A program made the translations under genes and the position numbers. The notes under the pieces are model-generated. The model saw only the letters and a list, made by a program, of their open reading frames with translations, searched no databases and was not told the origin of the DNA. From Phascolarctos cinereus (lineage: Eukaryota > Chordata > Mammalia > Diprotodontia > Phascolarctidae), in the NCBI RefSeq assembly GCF_002099425.1, contig NW_018344059.1, forward strand, positions 9,602,501-9,666,500: DNA of 64,000 nucleotides, in the 5' to 3' direction. Of the stretch, positions 57,595-64,000 are shown piece by piece (the first letter of the stretch is position 1; each line of letters opens with the position of its first letter).

Positions 57595-57879
57595 GTATAT
57601 ATATGTATGTACACACACGCACACACATATACACACACACACACATACACACACATACACACACACACATTCCAAGGGGGTCAATGACAAAAAGAAAGGC
57701 ACATATATACATATATGTATATGTATGTATGTATATGTGTGTGTATATGTGTGTGTGTGTATATATGTGTGTGTGTATATATATATGTGTGTGTATATAT
57801 ATGTGTGTGTATATATATGTGTATATACAGACACACATATACACACACAGTGTGTATGTGTGTATATATATATCTGTAG
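57595..57879. repeat. Long TATG/CACA microsatellite complex
   Basis: Two tracts, an AC-type (about 57609-57669) and a TG/TA-type (about 57701-57879), separated by one arm of an inverted duplication. Many overlapping histidine/tyrosine/valine-rich frames on both strands are artefacts. Confidence 0.9.
57669..57700 (+). repeat. Inverted duplication, left arm
   Basis: 32 bases whose reverse complement occurs at 57880-57911. The inner 22 bases (core gtcaatgacaaaaagaaagg) are exact and the outer 10 differ at three positions. Confidence 0.9.
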
Positions 57880-57911
57880 GCCTTTCTTTTTGTCATTGAC
57901 CTCCTCAGAAT
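57880..57911 (+). repeat. Inverted duplication, right arm
   Basis: Reverse complement of 57669-57700. This arm fits the surrounding minus-strand L1, so it looks like the original. Confidence 0.9.
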
Positions 57912-58034
57912 ATGCTTCTAGTAGTGGAATCTCTGGGTAAAGGTAAATTGATAGTCACTTCCTTAGAATAATTCCAAATTCCATTTCAAAATTGTTCAAT
58001 CAACAACTGTAATAACAGAGAAGTATCATCTTAT

Positions 58035-58285
58035 GTTCTAGAAGGGGCTTTTCTCAGGTCCCCCAGGCACTTGTACCTTCCCCTCTGAGGTTGTTTTCCA
58101 TTTACTCTGTATGACTCTTGTACTTACCTATTGACATATATATTGTCTCCCTGATTAGATTGTGAGCTCGTTGAAAGCAGGGGTTGTTTTTGCTTCCCTC
58201 TCCCCCTTTGTATTTTCATTGCTTAGCTCAGTGCCTGGTACACAATAGGCACTTAATAAATGCTAGTTGACTTACTGAATGATTG
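58035..58285 (+). mobile_element. L2-type LINE 3' end, nested in L1
   Basis: tgattagattgtgagctcgttgaaagcagggg, ctcagtgcctggtacacaatagg, taataaatgctagttgac, then a tgaatgattgactgat tail. Confidence 0.7.
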
Positions 58286-58599
58286 ACTGATCATCTTTAC
58301 AACAATCCTCCAACAACTGCTATTCCCAACTTTTGCCCTCTTTTTCAGTTTTCTGGATATGAGGTAAAACCTGAATTATTCTGGGTTTTTTATTTAATTA
58401 TGTACAATTTTTCTTAGAACTATTTTCATATGTGTAGCTTCTGCTTTTAGAATTCCATGTTCTATGTATTCTTGAGACACTTCTTTTCTGGATCTCCAAC
58501 CTTAGCACTGTACTTGGCAGCTAGTAGGTGGTTTAATAAATGCTTGTTAATTGATTAATTTATAATGAAGTGCAAACCTTTTTTTTCTTGATTTTTAAG

Positions 58600-58880
58600 T
58601 CCATCCACAATTTGATACTAGTCTACCTTTCTAGACTAATTTACTACTACTTCCTTTCATTTACATTCTAATATCTGGGCAAATTAGATTTCTCGTTACC
58701 CGGTTCCAGAGAACATTCACAGTTACCTCCACCTAGAGTGCCCTTCTCTTCTATTTCTACCCACAGTTGCCACCTACTCTTCAAAGTCTAGTTCAAATGA
58801 TATGATCTCCCTGGACTCCCCATCTGGAAGTAATCTAACCCTAATCTGAACTAATATAACACTCTGTGATTCTGATTACA
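58600..58880 (+). mobile_element. L2-type LINE 3' region
   Basis: ccacctagagtgcccttctc, ttcaaagtctagttcaaatg, ctccctggactccccatctgg. Confidence 0.55.
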
Positions 58881-59498
58881 CCTGTATATTATGCCTATTT
58901 TTCTAAGCAACCAGTAATAAAGAGTCTCACAATCACTGGATTTTTTGTATTCTTGGATAGTAAAGAGTAAGATGTAGAGAAAAGGAGTAGATCAGTAAGA
59001 GATTCTTATGAACCTAACACCTATTAGTTTTGGCTGTTTCTTGTCGTTACAGAATACCCCCTTATTTCTCTCCATCTCGCACTCCTCTCCAGTTTGTATG
59101 CCCTCAAGCAATGAATACCCTGGTAAGAAACATGCAGTGCTATAAGAACATAGACAAAGCAATTGTCATGACACCAGGCCTAAAGAGAATTCATCCAGGA
59201 GAGTGCAATTAAAGACTACACAAAGGGGCTATGATTCTACTGGGAAGCCTTGCCTTACCATGGTATTGGCTCACTCTCAGCACACTCTGCAAACTAAGGA
59301 TCCCATGAATACATTTGGAAACAAACACCATCTATCTTCCTTGGGCCTGGGCTCACAGAAAACACACCCAGTAATCTACAGTATGTTGGGAGCCTGTTAG
59401 AAGTGTTTCCAACATTTTTTTCCTCATCCGTTTTCTGCTTCCTTGAATCATCCGCTGCACTTCTCTTGTTCTGTTTTGTGCTAGACTGGGAAGAGCCT
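58881..59498. other. Unassigned non-coding sequence
   Basis: Short frames of 60-74 codons; none recognised. Confidence 0.35.
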
Positions 59499-59499
59499 T

Positions 59500-59665
59500 C
59501 GATCTGGAGAGAAAGCATGGGGATTAAATCCTAGTTCTATCATTTATTTCCTGTGTGGCTTTTGCCAAATCACTTAACTTCTCTCAACCTTAATTTCCTG
59601 ATCTGTAAAATGAGAAGGTTGAACTAAATGACCTCTGAGGTAATTTTTAGATCTATGTCTAGGAC
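59500..59665 (+). mobile_element. MIR-type SINE
   Basis: ggggattaaatcctagttctatc, ctgtgtggcttttgccaaatcac, cctgatctgtaaaatgag. Confidence 0.65.
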
Positions 59666-60009
59666 ACTATGAAAGCAAGGGCCCCAGATAACCTACAAAT
59701 TGTAAAATCAACCTCCTGAATAATCCAGATATTATTTGGTATATATTTTCAAATTATGGCACATATGGGTCAATATCCAGAAACCTCCAGTTTAGATGAT
59801 TATCCTTTTTATATCAACTTCAGTTTCTTACGTTAAAATTCTTAAAATGAATAAAAATCATTACTGTGACTTTCTAAAAGTCACGTCCTCCTTTTGGAAG
59901 AAAGAACAGGAGGCACTGAAGCACGCGTTCCTAAATTAAAGTTTTAATTAAATGTTAAAATGTCACAATAGCAAAGTAACTACCTGTCTTACTCTTGCTT
60001 TGTAATGTA
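59666..60009. other. Unassigned non-coding sequence
   Basis: Nothing recognised. Confidence 0.35.
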
Positions 60010-60295
60010 TCCTTTAGGTTGTTGTTTTGTCTGACTCTTCATGACCCTGTGGGTCATAGTATGCCAGGCCCTTCTGTCCTCCACTAACATGTTGGACACC
60101 CTCCAATCTGAGGAGTTCATCTTCTGGTGTCATATCTTTTAGCATTTTTATACTGCCCGTGGGGTTTTCTTGTCAAAGATAAGTCTCTACTGTGATCTAT
60201 GAATCTTGGGTAACCTTGCATGGCATAGCTCATAGTTTCATTGGACTACACATGCCCCTCCACCACAACAAGGCAGTGATCCAGGAGTGGAAAGT
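60010..60295 (-). mobile_element. BovB-clade RTE LINE, 3' end
   Basis: On the minus strand the order matches the BovB 3' region as I recall it: gatcactgccttgttgtgg, catgcaaggttacccaagattc, tcacagtagagacttatctttg, gaaaaccccacgggcagtataa, gacaccagaagatgaactcc, gggtgtccaacatgttagtgg. It ends gggtcatgaagagtcagac, then aacaacaacc. Only the last 290 bases are present. The final block is shared with the ACAACAA-tailed SINEs in this window. Confidence 0.65.
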
Positions 60296-60386
60296 AAGTA
60301 AGTAGGGCCAATTTCTAATTAGACTCCTTCTGGAGTTTCATAGCTTTGGGGACTTTCACAGAGAGCCAGAAGAAAAGAAAATTGTC

Positions 60387-60497
60387 AAATTATAACTTAA
60401 TTAAGAAAGTAAGTGCTTCTCTTCTATAATACATAGAACTACAACTGCCTTTATGAAGTAATTTGCTCTAGAAAGCACAAAACTTTTTCCATACTAG
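60387..60497 (+). repeat. Unclassified direct repeat, copy 1
   Basis: About 83% identical over 111 bases to 61365-61475 by hand alignment (about 19 differences, mostly transitions, no gaps). Followed by a microsatellite and a MIR-like SINE. Confidence 0.85.
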
Positions 60498-60524
60498 GAA
60501 TGAACAGTGTGCATATGCATGTCC

Positions 60525-60533
<9 letters not shown>

Positions 60534-60616
<83 letters not shown>
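60534..60616. repeat. Compound (TG)n(AG)n microsatellite
   Basis: About 14 TG units then about 27 GA units. Confidence 0.95.
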
Positions 60617-60619
<3 letters not shown>

Positions 60620-60830
60620 TATATTTTGATGTGAGTCTTGGCTCTACCATCCACTAGCTGTGCAACCATAGTCATCTTTACTTCTTTCTGGACTTCAGTT
60701 TCTTCACCTATAAAATGAGAGGGGTTTGGGTTAAATGATATGAAAAATAACTTTTACTCTAACAGTATATGGCTGTACAATTCTATGGTCCTTTTCAGCC
60801 CTAACATTTTATTGTTCTAAGGTCCCTTTT
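60620..60830 (+). mobile_element. MIR-type SINE
   Basis: gagtcttggctctaccatccactagctgtgcaacc, ttcagtttcttcacctataaaatgag. Confidence 0.65.
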
Positions 60831-61364
60831 AAGTTTAACGTTCTTTGATTCTATGGGAAGGCCCAGGAAAGCAGAGATGTGGTTTTATTCATTGTTTGTA
60901 GTTCTTATTAAATGAATTAATTAATTTACTATTATTCATTTATAGCCCTGTACCTTTCAGCTGTTAAGCACATAAGTGTTTTATATTTCTGTGTTTGTTT
61001 TAAGACTTCCTGGCCAGGAACTCACATAATAAATTACATAGTCTTGCTGCATGACTGAGACACTACTATGTTGGAATTTTAAAAATTAGGCCAGGGGAGA
61101 TGCACAGACAGTTCCCAGTGCCACAGGTACTAATTTGTGGGAGAAAGGAAGGAATAAGTGTGAAACAATGATTTATTAACTCCACAAGAGGAAGAAACTG
61201 GTACACATTACCACAGGAAGCTCTCCTCTCCCCACACTCATTTACTCATTTTTCTACTGTGGGTCTATGTCATAATCAGCTGTAAAAATGAGTATTTCCA
61301 TATGTCTAATGTTCAGAGTATTTCTAAAGAAGGCTGTCATCCATTTCTCAATCTTAGATGCTAC
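60831..61364. other. Unassigned non-coding sequence
   Basis: Nothing recognised. Confidence 0.35.
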
Positions 61365-61475
61365 AAATTTTAACTTAATTAAAAAAATAAGTGCTTTTCT
61401 TGTATAATACACAGAACTGTAATTGCTCTTACGAATTGATTTGCTCTGGAAGGCATGAAACTTTTTCCCTACTAG
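61365..61475 (+). repeat. Unclassified direct repeat, copy 2
   Basis: Partner of 60387-60497, same orientation, starts 978 bases apart. Followed by a CAGA/GACA microsatellite. Confidence 0.85.
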
Positions 61476-61533
61476 AGAGACAGACAGAGACAGACAGAGA
61501 CAGACAGAGACAGACAGGGAGAGAGAGACAGAG
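61475..61533. repeat. (CAGA)n/(GACA)n microsatellite
   Basis: Units of agacag repeat through 61516, then AG-rich. Confidence 0.9.
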
Positions 61534-61599
61534 TCGATCATAGTGTCTTGAAGGTGTGTATAGTGAGGATGCTGGTCATTGAGTATCTCACCAATACCT

Positions 61600-61735
61600 T
61601 TGCAATTTGGTGTAATGGAATGATCATTGAGCTTGAATTCAGAGGATCTGAGTTCAAATCCCAGTTCTTCTGTCTGTGTGACCTTAGACAAGTCACTTAA
61701 TGGGTCTCAGTCTCAGTTGCTTCATCTGTTACCAA
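61600..61735 (+). mobile_element. MIR/THER-type SINE
   Basis: tttggtgtaatggaatgatc, gaggatctgagttcaaatccc, tgtgaccttagacaagtcac. Confidence 0.7.
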
Positions 61736-61744
61736 AACAAGGGG

Positions 61745-61990
61745 AAAGAAATAAGCATTTATTAAACATCTATTGTGTTCCAGACACTGTGCTAAACACT
61801 TTACAAATATTTCTTCATTTCACCCTTACAACAACACTATGAGGTAGGTGTTATTATTATCCTTATTTTATAGTTGAAGAAACTGAGAAAAGCAGAGATA
61901 AAGTGATTTGACCAGGGTCATGCAACTAGTAAGTATCTGAGGCAGGATTTGAACTCAGACCTTTCTGACTCTGAACCCAGTACATGATCC
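61745..61990 (-). mobile_element. THER1-like SINE
   Basis: gcatttattaaacatctattgtg, cttacaacaacactatgaggtaggtg, agtgatttgaccagggtcatg, gaactcagacctttctgactc. Confidence 0.75.
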
Positions 61991-62247
61991 CTAAGGTCCT
62001 TAGTAATTCTTTGTTCTGTGATCCTGTACATTACTGCTACCATTATTGAGAAAGCACAGTCATCTCTGGACTATAGTAGAGGAGTACGGGTGAAACAGGG
62101 AACCTCTGACTTCCAGGTCCAGGTGGTTTCTTCATACTCTGTTGCTGTTTCTGTTACTGTTGCTAATAGAGGCTTATCTGTAAAAGCTCTTTTCACATGG
62201 AAATATGGGGTTAAGGGTTAGATATTTTTTCAAAAGATCATAGAATG
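61991..62247. other. Unassigned, left flank of the L1
   Basis: Nothing recognised. Confidence 0.35.
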
Positions 62248-62453
62248 AGGGCCAGAGTCAAGATGGTGGAGTATAAGTAGCAACCCAGCTGAACTCTCCC
62301 AACATTCCCCTCCAAACAACTTTAACTCTTCAAATCAAAATTTTGAGTGCCAGAGACAACAAAACATCAGAGTGAGACATTTTTCTAGGATAAGACAACT
62401 TAGCAGGATGGTAGGAGGAGTCTATGACATCAGAGTAGGAGCCAGCTCAGAGC

Positions 62454-63251
62454 ATGACAGCACAAATGGAGGCAGCCATGAAAGCATCAGCAGCAGTAGC
62501 AGGTCTGGGAACTTTAAGCCAAGAGATGGTAAGGGAGTCAGACAATTGGTCAGAAAAAGATTGCAACCCATTCCTATTAAAAATACTAGAAAGCATAGGT
62601 ATAAATGGAGTCTTCCTTAAAATAATAAATAGCATATATCTAAAACCTTCAGCAAGCATTATATGTAATGGGGACAGACTAGAAGCATTACCAATAAGAT
62701 TGGGGGTGAAACAAGGATGTCCATTATCACCACTGTTATTCAATATTGTACTGGAAACATTAGCTTTAGCAATAAGAGAAGAAAAAGAAATTGAAGGCAT
62801 TAGAATAGGCAAAGAAGAAATAAAGCTATCACTTTTTGCAGATGACATGATGATATACTTAGAGAATCCTAGAGAATCAAGTAAAAAACTACTTGAAATA
62901 ATAAACAACTTTAGCAGAGTTGCAGGCTATAAAATAAACCCACATAAATCATCAGCATTTCTATATATTACCAACAAAGCCCAACAGCAAGAGATAGAAA
63001 GAGAAATCCCATTTAAACTTACTGTAGACATTATAAAATATTTAGGAGTCTACCTCCCGAAACAAACCCAGGAACTCTATGAACACAATTACAAAACACT
63101 TTTCACACAAATAAAATCAGATCTAAATAATTGGAAAAACATCAGTTGCTCATGGGTAGGCCGAGCTAATATAATAAAAATGACAATCCTACCTAAGCTA
63201 ATTTACTTATTCAGTGCCATACCAATCAAACTACCAAAAATTATTTTATAG
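62454..63251 (+). pseudogene. L1 ORF2 reverse transcriptase fragment with a 5'UTR-encoded start
   Basis: A 265-codon open frame. Residues 1 to about 37 ([20 protein letters not shown] onward) come from 5' UTR sequence; L1 ORF2 begins at about residue 38 ([12 protein letters not shown]). Motif B is [13 protein letters not shown] (about residues 85-97) and the catalytic FADD is at 128-131 (62835-62846). SGWVGR-type sequence (NISCSWVGRANIIKMTILPK) follows. Motif A (the DAEKAFD aspartate) is missing, so the enzyme could not work. The frame ends at TAG 63249-63251 where ORF2 shifts frame. Confidence 0.88.
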
Positions 63252-64000
63252 AGTTAGAAAAAATAATAAGAAGATTCATTTGGAAAAACAAAAGGTCCAG
63301 AATATCAAAGGAACTAATGAAAAGAAATGCAGGGGAAGGTGGCCTAGCAATTCCAGATCTTAAATTGTATTATAAAGCAACAGTCATCAAAACTGCTTGG
63401 TACTGGCTAAGAAATAGGGAGGTGGATCAGTGGAATAGGTTAAATATGCAAGACACAGTAGTCAATGACTATAGTAATCTATTATTTGATAAACCCAAAG
63501 ACCCCAGCTTCTGGGATAAGAACCCACTCTTTGAAAAAAACTGCTGGGAAAACTGGAAAAGAGTATGGCAGAAACTAGGCATAGACCCAAATCTCACACC
63601 ATATACCAAAATAAAGTCAAAATGGGTTCATGACTTAGATATAAAGGCTGATACCATAGGTAAACTATTCCTTGTTCTCCCAGTTTACTTATCAGGTCTA
63701 TGGAGAACAGAAGAATTCATGACCAAACAGGAGATAGAGAACATTATGAAAAGCAAAATGGATAATTTTGATTACATTAAATTGAAAAGTTTTTGCACAA
63801 ACAAAGCCAATGAAACTAAGATTAGAAGGAAAGTAGAAAATTGGGAAAGAATTTTTACAACCAGTCTTTCTGATAAAGGCCTCATTTCTAAAATATATAG
63901 AGAATTAAGACAAATTTATAAGAACACAAGCCATTTCCCAATTGATAAATGGTCAAAGGATATGAACAGGCAGTTCTCAGATGAAGAAATTAAAGCCATC
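63242..64000 (+). pseudogene. L1 ORF2 C-terminal part, open to the window edge
   Basis: Directly after a one-frame shift near 63240-63250, ORF2 continues for 253 codons without a stop to base 64000. Landmarks: RFIWKNKRSRISKELMKRNA, GGLAIPDLKLYYKATVIKTA, WYWLRNREVDQWNR, NLLFDKPKDPSFW, WENWKRVWQKLG, MTKQEIENIMKSKMDNFDYI, SFCTNKANETKIRRK, SDKGLISKIYRELRQIYK, DKWSKDMNRQFS. These are the standard order after the L1 reverse transcriptase. The single shift is the only break seen in about 1.4 kb of ORF2. Confidence 0.88.

Larger units (their letters stand above)
57230..58480 (-). mobile_element. L1 ORF2 C-terminal part, minus strand, with three insertions
   Basis: L1 pieces: 57230-57344 (ccattccccaatctatgagc; tttccagttctttgctacaac), 57880-58030 (gcttctagtagtggaatctctggg; aattccaaattccatttcaaaattg) and 58286-58480 (cctccaacaactgctattcccaac; gatatgaggtaaaacctgaa). 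Inside lie a SINE at 57345-57592, a large microsatellite and an L2 3' end at 58035-58285. Confidence 0.65.
62248..64000 (+). mobile_element. Internally deleted L1: 5' UTR joined to mid-ORF2, continues past window
   Basis: Begins gagggccagagtcaagatggtgg, the L1 5' end. About 320 bases of 5' UTR run to about 62568, then the sequence is the middle of ORF2. All of ORF1, the endonuclease and the first half of the reverse transcriptase, with its motif A, are absent. The right end lies outside the window. By its long open frames it is the youngest-looking L1 here. Confidence 0.85.

Noticed and set aside
57532-57940. Six overlapping His/Tyr/Val-rich frames of 70-130 codons
   Set aside because: Microsatellite translations.
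62447-62908. A 153-codon minus-strand frame
   Set aside because: Antisense of the L1 reverse transcriptase fragment.

Overview
The window is nuclear DNA from a marsupial mammal; I cannot fix the species. The evidence is the repeat content. There are dozens of tRNA-headed marsupial SINEs: WSINE1/MAR1-like copies, long copies with an ACAACAA tail, and MIR/THER copies. There are L1 elements with the 5' end typical of marsupial copies, a HAL1-type element with ORF1 but no ORF2, BovB-clade RTE and CR1/L2 fossils, and hAT MITEs. Family names come from recognition by eye, not from a database search. I found no multi-exon host gene, no RNA gene, no CRISPR array and no bacterial-type system, so this looks like intergenic or deep intronic sequence.

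Layout. 0-12 kb holds MIR/THER SINEs and an old CR1/L2-type LINE split by an L1 tail. 12-16 kb holds a heavily nested L1 (an L2 piece and two SINEs inside it), followed by a decayed Ty3/gypsy pol fossil on the minus strand. 16-29 kb is mostly unassigned sequence with an L1 5' end that splits a MIR, a SINE whose tail grew into a long CTTT microsatellite, a palindromic hAT MITE, a retroviral-type LTR, and an L2-like LINE on the minus strand. At 29.4-30.1 kb sits the only gene-like object, a full-length processed copy of RPL18A with an open 176-codon frame and a perfect 16-bp target-site duplication. 30-37 kb is sparse. 37-40 kb is a minus-strand HAL1. 40-50 kb holds L1 tails, textbook SINE insertions and two LTR-like units. 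50-60 kb holds a CR1 fossil, minus-strand L1 tails with nested elements and a microsatellite flanked by an inverted duplication. 60-64 kb holds a BovB-like RTE tail, a 111-bp direct repeat pair of unknown kind, and an L1 running off the right edge in which the 5' UTR is joined directly to the middle of the ORF2 reverse transcriptase.

Nothing here forms a cooperating gene system. The relationships are between elements: L1 machinery explains the WSINE1-like insertions and the RPL18A copy (A-tails, target-site duplications), while the ACAACAA-ending SINEs share their 3' end with the RTE fossil near 60 kb, which suggests an RTE/SINE partnership. Edges of old repeats are hand estimates, generally good to 10-40 bases. 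I saw no convincing undescribed biological system. The best leads are the L1 5'UTR-ORF2 fusion, the RPL18A copy with CpG-type arginine loss, the inverted duplication at 57.7-57.9 kb and the direct repeat pair at 60.4/61.4 kb.
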